From Terriglobia bacterium (GTDB lineage Bacteria; Acidobacteriota; Terriglobia; Terriglobales; Acidobacteriaceae), in the NCBI GenBank assembly GCA_020073185.1, contig JAIQFT010000041.1, positions 1-36,702 of the forward strand: a stretch of DNA of 36,702 nt. Direction: 5' to 3'. The notes under the pieces are model-generated. The model was not told the origin of the DNA. It did not search any database and saw only the letters and a program-made list of their open reading frames with translations. Both the position numbers and the translations under genes were made by a program. Positions 24,818 through 33,099 of this stretch are shown here, piece after piece; position 1 is the stretch's first letter, and the number at the start of each line of letters is the position of its first letter.

Positions 24818-24896
24818 GTTTCCGTGTCCGCGCTGTCTGACACTGGTGGCAGCAGGTGGACGTGCTCGACGTGGTTCGAGAGGAGAAGCGAAATCC

Positions 24897-26111
24897 ATGG
24901 ACACGAAGCATCTTGGCATCAACAGCAAGCTGATCCACGCCGGGCACAGAGCGGACCCGACTGGCTCGATCAATGTTCCCATTTACCAGACTTCGACGTT
25001 CGCCTTCCGAGATGCTCAACACGGCGCTGCCCTCTTCGCCGGACAAGAAGACGGATACATCTACACGCGCATTGGAAACCCCACCATCCGCGCACTCGAG
25101 GAGAGCGTGGCCGAACTGGAAAACGGCTGCGGAGGTATTGCCACCAGCTCCGGCATGGGCGCGGTCTCCACTTTGTATTTGGCGCTCTTGAATGCGGGCG
25201 CTCACATGGTAAGCACAGCATCAGTCTACGGTCCCAGCCGGGGGCTGATGGAGAAGCATTTTTCACGATTCGGAGTCGAGTCCGCCTACGTCGATACGTC
25301 GGACTTACGCCAAATTCAGGATGCTCTTCGAGCGCACACGAAGCTCGTATACGTCGAAACGCCGGCCAATCCGACGATGCAGCTCACCGACATTGCGCAG
25401 GTTTCGGCTCTGGCGCATGCACACGGCTGTCTGGTCGCCGTCGATAACACCTTCGCCAGCCCGTATCTGCAAAAGCCGTTGGATCTCGGCGCCGACGTGG
25501 TGCTCCACTCGGTGACCAAGTTCATCAACGGCCACGCCGATGTGGTAGGCGGAATCCTGGTCGCGAAGGACCCCTCTGTCTACAAGCTCCTGCGCAGCGT
25601 CATGGTCAATTTCGGCTGCAACATGGATCCGCATCAGGCCTTCCTGGTGTTGCGTGGACTCAAGACGCTGGGAATTCGCATTGAGCGGGCCCAGCGAAAT
25701 GCTCTGCAAATCGCTCGCTGGCTGGAGAGACAGCCGGAAGTCCAGACGGTACGGTACGTCGGCTTGGAATCGCACCCCCAGCATGAGTTGGCCAAACGAC
25801 AGATGAAAGGCTTCGGGTCCATGATCAGCTTCGAACTCCAGGGCGGAATGGAGGCGGGCCGCCAACTCATGAACGCGGTCAAGGTGGCTACGCTTGCCGT
25901 CTCGCTCGGGGGCGTTGAGACCCTGGTTGAGCATCCGGCTTCCATGACCCATGCCGGCATTTCGCCCGAGGGTCGCCGAGCAGCAGGCTTCAGCGACGGC
26001 CTGGTTCGCTATTCGGTTGGCATCGAAGACGTGGAGGACCTTATTGCCGACCTCCGCCAGGCACTTGACGCCGTCGCCATGGAGAGCAGAGAAGTCGCTA
26101 CGGTTCGCTAA
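24897..26111 (+). CDS. Methionine gamma-lyase type PLP enzyme
   Basis: A 404-residue Cys/Met metabolism PLP enzyme. Key residues: Y56 and R58 (YIYTRIGNPT), TSSGMGAV for phosphate binding, Y111 stacking on PLP, D183 (AVDNTFASPY) and K208 (HSVTKFINGHADVVGG) as Schiff-base lysine. The C-terminal GGVETLVEHPASMTH and GLVRYSVGIEDVEDLI match methionine gamma-lyases, which give methanethiol, ammonia and 2-oxobutanoate. However the lyase-specific Cys after Tyr-Gly is Pro113 (YGPS), so substrate range could be that of cystathionine gamma-lyase or a homoserine sulfhydrylase. Start ATG 24897 follows GAGAGGAG; an upstream in-frame start is less likely. Confidence 0.88.
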   Translation: MDTKHLGINSKLIHAGHRADPTGSINVPIYQTSTFAFRDAQHGAALFAGQEDGYIYTRIGNPTIRALEESVAELENGCGGIATSSGMGAVSTLYLALLNAGAHMVSTASVYGPSRGLMEKHFSRFGVESAYVDTSDLRQIQDALRAHTKLVYVETPANPTMQLTDIAQVSALAHAHGCLVAVDNTFASPYLQKPLDLGADVVLHSVTKFINGHADVVGGILVAKDPSVYKLLRSVMVNFGCNMDPHQAFLVLRGLKTLGIRIERAQRNALQIARWLERQPEVQTVRYVGLESHPQHELAKRQMKGFGSMISFELQGGMEAGRQLMNAVKVATLAVSLGGVETLVEHPASMTHAGISPEGRRAAGFSDGLVRYSVGIEDVEDLIADLRQALDAVAMESREVATVR

Positions 26112-26462
26112 ACGGCGACCCAACGCACGTGGCCGATAGCCAACCCGCTTGCATCATTGTTCTTGGACAGATCAACGTGGGCGAAATAAAGACTGGGGTA
26201 GAGCACGCGCTCCATCACGGGCGTGCCATTTACGCCAATCGCACGGGCATTAGCATCGACCTTCGGCCGCTCTATCTAGTGCAAACGTTCTGGCAGCAGG
26301 TGCTCCACCTCATCGTGCGGCGGCTGGAGCGTCACCTCGTACTGCGTGAACGGATGTTGCAGACCGGCCTCCGCGCCCAGCTCGAACATCGCGCGGCCGC
26401 GCTGCGCTCGATTTTCGTCGGCCGCGACGCAGAGCGTGCGCGGCTGGGCCGAATGCTGGAAG
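26108..26462 (-). pseudogene. Possible decayed gene, function unknown
   Basis: On the minus strand a frame reads with protein-like composition (ADENRAQRGRAMFELGAE, then HPFTQYEVTLQPPHDEVEHL), meets one stop near 26277, and continues (GTPVMERVLYPSLYFAHVDL) to a TAG at 26108-26110. The plus-strand frame across the same bases is open but has no motif. I do not recognise the family. It may be a gene broken by one nonsense mutation, or chance. Confidence 0.3.
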
Positions 26463-26489
26463 ACGCGGCGGGCGGGCGAGGCCCGCGAC

Positions 26490-26612
26490 GCCTACGGCGA
26501 TCCGGTTCGTCATTACCGCTCCACCGAGAAGTCGGCGCTGATCGTTGCCGGCTCGGCCGGTACGGGCGCTGCCATGGGCGCGATCGCCGGCGGCGGAGCT
26601 ACGACCGCCTGA
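26490..26612 (+). pseudogene. Glycine-zipper protein fragment
   Basis: The frame ending at the TGA at 26610-26612 reads STEKSALIVAGSAGTGAAMG and then AIAGGG. This is the membrane-like glycine-zipper repeat seen in many acidobacterial exported proteins, which normally continue with further AIGAxxGG repeats. No start or signal peptide is convincing upstream, and the repeat breaks off, so this is probably a truncated remnant. Confidence 0.4.
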
Positions 26613-26773
26613 CGGCGAACAAATAGGCAGCGAATCTCACCGGCGGCAGACGATCGGACAAGCAGGCCCGACGCAGCATGTGACTCCGCGTTGGGCCTTT
26701 GCTCTTCGCGCCTTTCGTAGACGCTGGTCCGCAGTTCCGCCCGGTGCTACGATTTCTCCGCATAGGCGCCACC

Positions 26774-28603
26774 ATGACCAGTCGTCTCCGCGTCGGCGCG
26801 ATACTTCTGCTGCTGGGATTCGCTTTCGCCGAAGTCACCTCCGCGCAGCAGTGGGTCGAGGTCAAGTCTCCGCACTTTTCGGTTCTCACCGACGCCGGCG
26901 AGAAACGCGGCCGCGAAGTCGCCGGGCGCTTCGAACAAATGCGCGCTGCCTTCGGGCTGCTGTTCCAGCGCATGAGGGTCAGCCTCCCCGTGCCGCTGCA
27001 GATCATCGCCTTCCGCCGCTCCAACGAGCTGCGCGACTTCGCGCCCATCTGGAAGGACAAGCCGGTGGCGCTCGACGGCTTCTTCCTGGCCGGCGAAGAC
27101 CGGAATTTCATCGCCATGGATCTCTCTTCCGGCAATTGGGCCATCGTGTTTCACGAATACGCACACCTGCTGATGAACGGAAACCTGCCAGCCACGCCCC
27201 TCTGGTACGACGAAGGCTTTGCCGAGTACTGCTCCACGCTGGTGGTGGGCAACAAGCAGGTCGAATTCGGCCGCATGGCGAAGGGTCGCGCCCAGGTGCT
27301 CTACGACAGCCCTTGGATGCATGTTGGAGACCTGTTCAGCGTCAGCCGCAACTCGCGCGAGTACAACGAGGGCGACCGCCGCTCCGTCTTTTATGCGCAA
27401 TCCGCGCTGGTCGTAAATTACCTCATGGGCAACCGCAAGAACCGGCAGTTGGTCAGCTACCTGCACCTCACGCAGGAGGAACACGTCTCCGTGATCCAGG
27501 CGATCAAGCAGGCCTTCGGCATGGAGCCGAAGGAATTCGATCGCACCCTGCGCGACTATTTCCGTGCTGGACATTACAACTATTTCGTCACGGCCGCGCC
27601 CGCGGGTTTCGCCGCCGGGCCGTTCCAGTCGCGCAAGCTCGACGAGATCGAGTGGCAGACCGTGCTCGCCGACCTCCACTTCCATTCCACGGACCACCGC
27701 GACCAGGGCGTCGCCGAGTTCCGCCGCATCCTTGAGAAGCAGCCCGACAACACGGCGGCCAACCGCGGTCTTGGTTATGCCTACCTGCTGCAGAACGATT
27801 TCGAGCGCGCCGCGCTGCACTTCCGCCGCGCTGCCCGCGACTCGCAAGACCCGCGCGTTCACTACCTGAATGCGTTGCTGGCCAGCCGGCGCGGCGTCAC
27901 CGCCAAACTTTCGGCCGATGAAGTGGCATCGCTGCGCCGCGAGCTGCAAACCGCCATCGCGCTGGATCCCAATTTCGCCGACACCTACAACCTGCTGGCC
28001 TTCGCCGACTCCACGGCCGACAATCTCGAGGCCGCGCTCGCCAACATGCGCAAGGCCATCGAGTTGGATCCGCGCAACCTGATGTACCAGGCCAATCTGG
28101 CGCGCTTCGAGATGGCGGCCCAGCACTGGGATGCGGCCGAGAAGATATGGAACACGCTGTTGACTAGCGATGACGCGGAAATCACGCGCCAGGCCGGCGA
28201 TGGCCTGAACGAAGTTGCCGGACACCGCTTTACCACTGCGCAGAATGTCGCCGCGCCGCAAGAGCAGGACGCCGCGGTTTCCGCGCCGCCCACGCCGCAG
28301 CGCGAATCCACCACCGGCGCCCAACCCGAGGAACCGCCGCCCATCAACCCTCCGCCGCCACAGCAGAGCATCCGCTTCATCAAAGGCAAATTGATCAGCG
28401 TGAACTGCACCGAGCAGTCCGGCGCCGTGCTCAGCGTCCGAGCCGGCGCCAAAGACCTCCTGATGTTCACCCGCGATATCAAGCGCGTGCTCCTGATCGG
28501 GGTAGACACCTTCTCCTGCGACTGGAAGGACCGCAGGGTCTCCATCAACTACCGCCTCAAGCCCGACGGCCGCGGCGAAATTGTCTCGCTGGAACTGGAT
28601 TAG
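26774..28603 (+). CDS. DUF1570-like zinc metallopeptidase with TPR repeats
   Basis: A 609-residue exported protein. A signal peptide (about 1-25) precedes a peptidase MA-like domain: zinc motif H127-E128-Y-A-H131 in FHEYAHLLMNG and a downstream WYDEGFAEY, giving the third ligand. Residues about 285-480 hold several TPR-like helical repeats (ILEKQPDNTAANRGLGYAYL, AIELDPRNLMYQANLARFEM). A Pro-rich linker (about 505-535) leads to a small C-terminal beta domain with two cysteines. It is probably a periplasmic or surface peptidase acting with partner proteins. ATG 26774 was chosen because it starts the signal peptide. Confidence 0.88.
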   Translation: MTSRLRVGAILLLLGFAFAEVTSAQQWVEVKSPHFSVLTDAGEKRGREVAGRFEQMRAAFGLLFQRMRVSLPVPLQIIAFRRSNELRDFAPIWKDKPVALDGFFLAGEDRNFIAMDLSSGNWAIVFHEYAHLLMNGNLPATPLWYDEGFAEYCSTLVVGNKQVEFGRMAKGRAQVLYDSPWMHVGDLFSVSRNSREYNEGDRRSVFYAQSALVVNYLMGNRKNRQLVSYLHLTQEEHVSVIQAIKQAFGMEPKEFDRTLRDYFRAGHYNYFVTAAPAGFAAGPFQSRKLDEIEWQTVLADLHFHSTDHRDQGVAEFRRILEKQPDNTAANRGLGYAYLLQNDFERAALHFRRAARDSQDPRVHYLNALLASRRGVTAKLSADEVASLRRELQTAIALDPNFADTYNLLAFADSTADNLEAALANMRKAIELDPRNLMYQANLARFEMAAQHWDAAEKIWNTLLTSDDAEITRQAGDGLNEVAGHRFTTAQNVAAPQEQDAAVSAPPTPQRESTTGAQPEEPPPINPPPPQQSIRFIKGKLISVNCTEQSGAVLSVRAGAKDLLMFTRDIKRVLLIGVDTFSCDWKDRRVSINYRLKPDGRGEIVSLELD

Positions 28604-28633
28604 ATATGGCGAATTGCGAGGCGCCCGAATACT

Positions 28634-29407
28634 ATGAGCCAGCCGAAATACAAAATGCTTGGTTTTTCGCGAATGCGGGCACTAATCGCCGCGTACTTTG
28701 TCGTCGTTCTGTCTGTGCTCGCCGTCGCCCCTGATGGCGCCGCCCAGACCGCCGAAGAATCGGATGTCGCGGTACTCGACCACATACTGAATAAGACATT
28801 TCCGCGAGGCTGGGCCCCAGAAGATCTTTCGCAATTGCGAGCCGTTCGTGACCACTGTCGTGCAGAGCCCTCCCGCAGCTTGCCGGCTTTACTCGAAGGG
28901 TTGCACAAACTCAATGCCGCGGAACGTGGTTTCGCGGAGCGCAAGCAGGGTGCATTATTGGAATACAGCGTTGACCATAAGCGTGATTTGCTCCTGAAAA
29001 CCAACGTCATGTTCGTTGTGGCTGGTTGCTATACGGCGGGGAGTCCGGAACAAAGAAAGCAAACTTTAGCCGAATTCTCCGAATCCTTGACCGCAGTGAC
29101 CGTTGCCGCGGATATGGACAGCTACGTTTCATGGGCTGTGTTCTCGATCGGTCCGGACGCGATGCCAATCGCACTGACGTGGGCTGCGTCAGAAGATGAC
29201 CGGGCTCGATGCCACACGCAGTCCAGCCTCAACTCCGTCGGCGAAAAAGCCAAGAGCGGTCCTCCCAAACTCGATTGTCACGCCTCCCGGGCGCAGCAAC
29301 AGATTCGGTTGCAGAACTGGGTACGGTGGTGGGAATCGAGGAATGACAAGGCCGCTTTGCTTCAGACCCCGAGCTTCATTGACGAAGGAAAGACGACCAA
29401 TTACTGA
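28634..29407 (+). CDS. Secreted protein of unknown function
   Basis: A 257-residue protein with a signal sequence (hydrophobic stretch AYFVVVLSVLAVA, probable cleavage after GAAQ near residue 38). The mature part is mainly helical, with four Cys that could form disulfides, and has RLQNWVRWWESRND near the C-terminus. I recognise no domain. It lies 30 bp after the peptidase gene and may be co-transcribed. Its stop overlaps the convergent glycosyltransferase stop by seven bases. Its codon usage looks less GC-biased than its neighbours, which could indicate later acquisition. Confidence 0.7.
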   Translation: MSQPKYKMLGFSRMRALIAAYFVVVLSVLAVAPDGAAQTAEESDVAVLDHILNKTFPRGWAPEDLSQLRAVRDHCRAEPSRSLPALLEGLHKLNAAERGFAERKQGALLEYSVDHKRDLLLKTNVMFVVAGCYTAGSPEQRKQTLAEFSESLTAVTVAADMDSYVSWAVFSIGPDAMPIALTWAASEDDRARCHTQSSLNSVGEKAKSGPPKLDCHASRAQQQIRLQNWVRWWESRNDKAALLQTPSFIDEGKTTNY

Positions 29408-30786
29408 TTCGCACGGCTCGGCGCCACGCGGTCGGCACGGGCTTTCGGTTTGGCCCCACCGCGCTCCCCAACCAACTCGCCCTTCACTGCGTCCTTCCGT
29501 GCGGTGAACGCGTACACCGCAAGCATGACGATCTGCGGGTCCACCGGATGCCGATAGCGAATGTGCGGCCGCGTGAAGTAGTACACGAAGGGAATGGTCA
29601 CCAGGGCGGCAACGAACAGCCAGCGCGTATCCAGCCCTTCGCGAAACGCGCGCCGCAGCCCGATGATCATCAGCACTGTCAGCCCGGTGCAGAACGCGAC
29701 CAGCGCGGGATCGAAGGGCTCCTCGGGATCGAACGGTTCGTGGATCGGATGATCCGGAGTTCCCCAAAATTCCGTCCAAGTGTACGCAAATCGCCGCTGC
29801 GTTTGCCTCGCTACCCAGCCCGGATGCCCGCTGATGAACTCGATTGCCTGCCTTCGTTTCACTTCCATGTACTTGGTTTCGCCCAGGCGGCGATATTGCT
29901 CGCCTTCGACCTCGCTGGACGACGGGTATGCGGCTCGGTTGGTCCAGAATGACTCGTCGCCGTTGTTCGCGATCCAGACCTCGGACCAGAAGTTGTTGCG
30001 CATGGGAACAAAGCGCCCGAAGACGCGGTAATTCCTCACCTGCCAGGGAGTCATCACCACCACCACCGCCAAGCACGCCATGGCGGCTCTCCAGAACCAC
30101 CTCTGACCTCGCCGGAACCGCCGGTAGCACGCGTACGCCACCAGGAACGGAAACACGGTCGCCACCGGCGGACTGGTCACCACGGTGAATCCCGCGAACA
30201 GGCCGAACCCAGTCCATTCGGCCACGCTGCTGGAAACTTCCAGGCGCAATGTCCACCAGAACATCACGGCGAGCAGGAAGGTCGCCATGCAGGAGTTCCA
30301 GATCATCGTCGCCGAAATCAGGATGGCGTACGGAAACAGCGCCCACACCCAGATGGACACCTTGGCGGTGCTCGGCCCAAAGCATTTTCGCGCGATGAAA
30401 AACACCGGAATGCAGGTTAGCGCCGAGAACAATACGTTCAGCGACAGCAGGATGATCGCGGAAGCGCTCGAATAGATGCCAAACACCTTGAACACGCCCG
30501 CGACCATGTAGGTATGGATCGGGGGCATCATCCCCGTGGGGCCGGTTCCCGCAAACAGCGGATCGCTGAATCCCTTGCCGGTCACGATGGAGCGCGCGAT
30601 GCGGCCGGTTTCGTAGCCGAAGGCCCAGTGATCGTTCGCCGGCTTCAGTTGGTCGCGATAGAGGAACCCGACCACCACCATGCGCAGGGCCAGCGCCACC
30701 AGCACGGCAAGCCAGAGCGTGCGGTGCGCGTCGATTGCGTCTTTCCTTGCCGGCAATGGTTTGGTTTCAGTGAAGGCTACGTCCAT
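29401..30786 (-). CDS. GT39-family glycosyltransferase (ArnT/PMT-like)
   Basis: A 461-residue integral membrane protein with about ten hydrophobic segments. The first periplasmic loop has YRDQLKPANDHWAFGYETGR and MMPPIHTYMVAG, in the place of the acidic catalytic site of GT-C enzymes; a later loop carries MTPWQVRNYRVFGRFVPMRNN, the TPWxxRNY motif common in ArnT-like bacterial proteins. It should use a polyprenyl-phosphate sugar at the periplasmic face; acceptor unknown. ATG 30786 is preferred over an upstream start because the extra 27 residues would be read through the terminator of the cold-shock gene. Confidence 0.85.
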   Translation of the reverse strand: MDVAFTETKPLPARKDAIDAHRTLWLAVLVALALRMVVVGFLYRDQLKPANDHWAFGYETGRIARSIVTGKGFSDPLFAGTGPTGMMPPIHTYMVAGVFKVFGIYSSASAIILLSLNVLFSALTCIPVFFIARKCFGPSTAKVSIWVWALFPYAILISATMIWNSCMATFLLAVMFWWTLRLEVSSSVAEWTGFGLFAGFTVVTSPPVATVFPFLVAYACYRRFRRGQRWFWRAAMACLAVVVVMTPWQVRNYRVFGRFVPMRNNFWSEVWIANNGDESFWTNRAAYPSSSEVEGEQYRRLGETKYMEVKRRQAIEFISGHPGWVARQTQRRFAYTWTEFWGTPDHPIHEPFDPEEPFDPALVAFCTGLTVLMIIGLRRAFREGLDTRWLFVAALVTIPFVYYFTRPHIRYRHPVDPQIVMLAVYAFTARKDAVKGELVGERGGAKPKARADRVAPSRANQ

Positions 30787-30825
30787 GGAGGGCAGAAAAA
30801 AACTACCACACTTGCCGCGCCCATG

Positions 30826-30854
30826 AAAAACCCTCCCGGCAAGGCCGAGAGGGT
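30826..30854 (-). terminator. Rho-independent terminator of cold-shock gene
   Basis: Read on the minus strand, ACCCTC and GAGGGT form the outer stem, CGGC and GCCG the inner stem with a 3-base loop, and TTTTT follows. It lies 39 bp after the stop of the cold-shock gene and before the glycosyltransferase ATG, so the two genes are separate units. Confidence 0.8.
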
Positions 30855-30892
30855 GAGATCCGGGCATCCCCCGTGGTGCTTTGGAAATCGCG

Positions 30893-31096
30893 CTATCCGC
30901 GGACGACGTTTCCCGCCTGGAATCCTTTCGGCCCCTTCAAGAGGTCGAATTCCACCGTTTCTCCCTCATTGAGCGTGCGATAACCGTTTTCCTGGATGGC
31001 GGAGAAATGCACGAAGACATCCTCCCCGGTGGATCGCTGAATGAAGCCATACCCCTTGGCTCCATTGAACCATTTCACTGTACCCTTCTCTCTCAC
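30893..31096 (-). CDS. Cold-shock domain protein (CspA family)
   Basis: A 67-residue OB-fold nucleic-acid chaperone. RNP1 (KGYGFI, 14-19) and RNP2 (VFVHFSAI, 27-34) are intact, along with [11 protein letters not shown] at the start and the [10 protein letters not shown] ending. Csp proteins melt RNA structure and act as antiterminators. The start is GTG at 31094-31096 with AAGGAG seven bases before it. A long and highly structured 5' region lies upstream and a good terminator downstream, so it is a single-gene transcript. Confidence 0.95.
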   Translation of the reverse strand: MREKGTVKWFNGAKGYGFIQRSTGEDVFVHFSAIQENGYRTLNEGETVEFDLLKGPKGFQAGNVVRG

Positions 31097-31290
31097 AACT
31101 GCACTCCTTTCGCCTCAGCACAGGTAAGTAATCGCCCTCCCGTGACGGGAGAAGCAGGGCCGAGCAGGCCGGCCGTTCGACGTCCCACGAAGGGAAAGGG
31201 CCCCCGGTCGCGCCGTCCGCCCGTGACGGGCGGCAAAGCTCGGGGGCCCAGACTCTCTTTGCGTTGCATCAGACTGCAAGCGTGTCAACC
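31097..31290 (-). promoter_or_regulatory. Structured 5' leader of the cold-shock gene
   Basis: Within about 190 bp before the start lie two near-identical palindromes, CTCCCGTGACGGGAG (31137-31151) and CCGCCCGTGACGGGCGG (31217-31233), sharing the 11-mer CCCGTGACGGG. The second is enclosed by a 9-bp perfect stem GGGCCCCCG (31198-31206) with CGGGGGCCC (31241-31249). TGTCAA at 31283-31288 is a TTGACA on the minus strand and could be the -35, although no good -10 follows. The RNA would be strongly folded, as in temperature-responsive csp leaders. Confidence 0.5.
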
Positions 31291-31510
31291 CAAGTCCGCA
31301 GCACGCCCCGTTTTTCACGAGCCACAACTCGCGCGCGCAGCGCGATTTACGGGCTCATTCTCCGGTGGCGCGCTGCGCATAATAACAGGAACCTAAAATT
31401 TCGCCAAAAAAATCGCCCGCGCGCACCGCGCTTGCCAACGGCAGGTCAACTCCTTTCGCCTGCCGCCGGAAGCCTCGAGCCTGAGGCCTTTAGTGATAGC
31501 ATCGAAGCAC

Positions 31511-32434
31511 ATGAGTTCCGAACCGCGCGCCACAGTTGAACTCCCGCCGATCGCCGTCCCCGCGGCGACGGCGTCCGCGGCCGTGCCCGCAAAACCTGCG
31601 CGCATTCCGGTGCTCAGTCACATCGTGCCCACCGCCAAGTTCCTCATGCGCACCGAGGTTCACACCTTCGCCTTCTCGGTCGCCGCCAACGCCATCCTGT
31701 CGTTTTTCCCGTTCATGGTCCTGCTGCTGATGGTCACGCGCCGCGTCCTCCATTCGCAGATGATGTACGACACCGTCGTCCGCCTTCTCCGCGACTACCT
31801 TCCCACCGGCCAGGACTTCGTCATTCGTAACCTGAAGGCGATGGCGGGCGCGCGCCGCGGCGTGCAGATTTTCTCCGTCGTCATGCTGCTCATCACCTCC
31901 ACGGGAATTTTTCTTCCCCTGGAAGTCGCGCTCAATCACGTGTGGGGCTTCACCAGGAACCGCTCCTACCTGTGGAACCAGGTGGTCTCATTGCTGCTGG
32001 CCATCGGATGCAGCCTGCTGGCCCTGATCTCGGTCGCACTCACCGCCGGCAACACCTTGCTGCTGCAGCACGCGCTCGGCGGCGTGGCGATGGGAGTGGG
32101 ATGGCGCGGATGGCTGCTCGCCCACATCTCCCTGATCGTCATGAAGGTCTTCGCTATCGCCGCCAGCATCGCCATCTTCTTCCTGGTCTACTGGGTGCTG
32201 CCCAACGGCAAGGTGCCGGTGCGCGCCGTGTTGCCGGCCGCTGTCATCACCGGCGTGTGCTGGGAGGCCGCCAAGTACGCCTACGTGATCGCGCTTCCCT
32301 GGCTCAATTTCCAGGAGGTCTACGGTCCCTTCTCCATCTCGGTGACCCTCATCTTCTGGGCATTTCTCTCCGGCCTGCTGCTGCTCGGAGGCGCATACCT
32401 GTCCGCCGCCGGACATACCACTGCGGATCGGTAA
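31511..32434 (+). CDS. YihY/BrkB-family inner-membrane protein
   Basis: A 307-residue membrane protein with about six hydrophobic segments in the YihY/virulence factor BrkB pattern: FAFSVAANAILSFFPFMVLL near residue 55, LPLEVALNHVWGFTRNRSYL in the middle and PAAVITGVCWEAAKYAYVIA followed by VYGPFSISVTLIFWAFLSGL towards the end. The molecular role of the family is not settled; older work as ribonuclease BN was withdrawn, and transport is suspected. The ATG at 31511 was preferred over GTG at 31493; the ribosome-binding site is weak in both cases. It stands alone. Confidence 0.9.
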   Translation: MSSEPRATVELPPIAVPAATASAAVPAKPARIPVLSHIVPTAKFLMRTEVHTFAFSVAANAILSFFPFMVLLLMVTRRVLHSQMMYDTVVRLLRDYLPTGQDFVIRNLKAMAGARRGVQIFSVVMLLITSTGIFLPLEVALNHVWGFTRNRSYLWNQVVSLLLAIGCSLLALISVALTAGNTLLLQHALGGVAMGVGWRGWLLAHISLIVMKVFAIAASIAIFFLVYWVLPNGKVPVRAVLPAAVITGVCWEAAKYAYVIALPWLNFQEVYGPFSISVTLIFWAFLSGLLLLGGAYLSAAGHTTADR

Positions 32435-32482
32435 CACGCGATCCCTTCTTCGCAGGGCGCGGCTATGGCCACGGGAGCAACT

Positions 32483-32500
32483 TGTTCCTATTTCGGAACA
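32483..32500. promoter_or_regulatory. Palindrome copy D upstream of secreted-protein operon
   Basis: TGTTCCTATTTCGGAACA has perfect TGTTCC/GGAACA arms. Its reverse complement reads TGTTCCGAAATAGGAACA, sharing the TGTTCCGAAA core with copies A and B. It lies 85 bp before the first gene of the operon, almost 30 kb from the other strong copies. Confidence 0.6.
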
Positions 32501-32584
32501 GCGTCACCCTCGGAAGTGCGGCGCTTCACAGACCGTTGTGTATCCCCTGCCTAAAATGAAAATGCTCCCCCGTGTGCCAGGCTT

Positions 32585-33097
32585 GTGACACGTTACATCG
32601 TTACACGATACGTAATCGCGGCCCTTGTGGCCTTGTTGGTGGCGCCCTCCGCTTCGGCCCAGGGCGCGCCTGACCTGCGCCGGCTCGCCCGCGACGCCGG
32701 CCTGATCTTCAGCGGCACGGTAACGCGTATCGAGCACGTTGCGCCTGCCGCGCGCGGCGACATTGGCGTGGTGCGCGTTACCTTCCGCGTCAGCGACGCC
32801 CTGCGCGGCGCCACTCCGGGCGAAGCGCTCACCATCAGCGAATGGGACGGCCTATGGACCGCCGGCGATCGCTACCGCGTCGGCGAGAATCTGCTGCTGT
32901 TCCTCTACCCGCCTTCGGGCGACCTTGGCCTGACCACCCCGGTCGGCGGCGAGCAGGGACGTATCTCGCTGGCCGATTCGCAGCTCTCCATCGCCGCTGT
33001 CGCGCGCCTGCTTGCGGACGCCACGCCCGCCTTGCCCGAAAAGCCGCGGCCAACTCGTTCGCCCCAGCGGCAAGCGCGCGGACGGGCGCAGGAGTGA
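32585..33097 (+). CDS. Small secreted partner of the IPT/Ig-like protein
   Basis: A 170-residue exported protein: signal peptide (about 1-25, ending ASAQ), then a compact beta-rich domain with GLIFSGTVTRIE, VTFRVSDALRGA and LLLFLYPPSGDLGLTTPVGG, and an Arg/Pro-rich C-terminal tail. I know this pattern only as a protein that recurs next to matrixin-like secreted proteins in Acidobacteria, so the function is unknown. It starts with GTG at 32585; no ATG is available before the signal sequence. The next gene begins two bases after its stop, with GCAGGAG inside its end. Confidence 0.7.
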   Translation: MTRYIVTRYVIAALVALLVAPSASAQGAPDLRRLARDAGLIFSGTVTRIEHVAPAARGDIGVVRVTFRVSDALRGATPGEALTISEWDGLWTAGDRYRVGENLLLFLYPPSGDLGLTTPVGGEQGRISLADSQLSIAAVARLLADATPALPEKPRPTRSPQRQARGRAQE

Positions 33098-33099
33098 CC

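Noticed and set aside
26747-28324. Minus-strand open frame of 525 codons
   Set aside because: It lies antisense to the DUF1570/TPR peptidase gene, which has signal peptide, HEYAH motif and TPRs; the antisense frame has no recognisable features.
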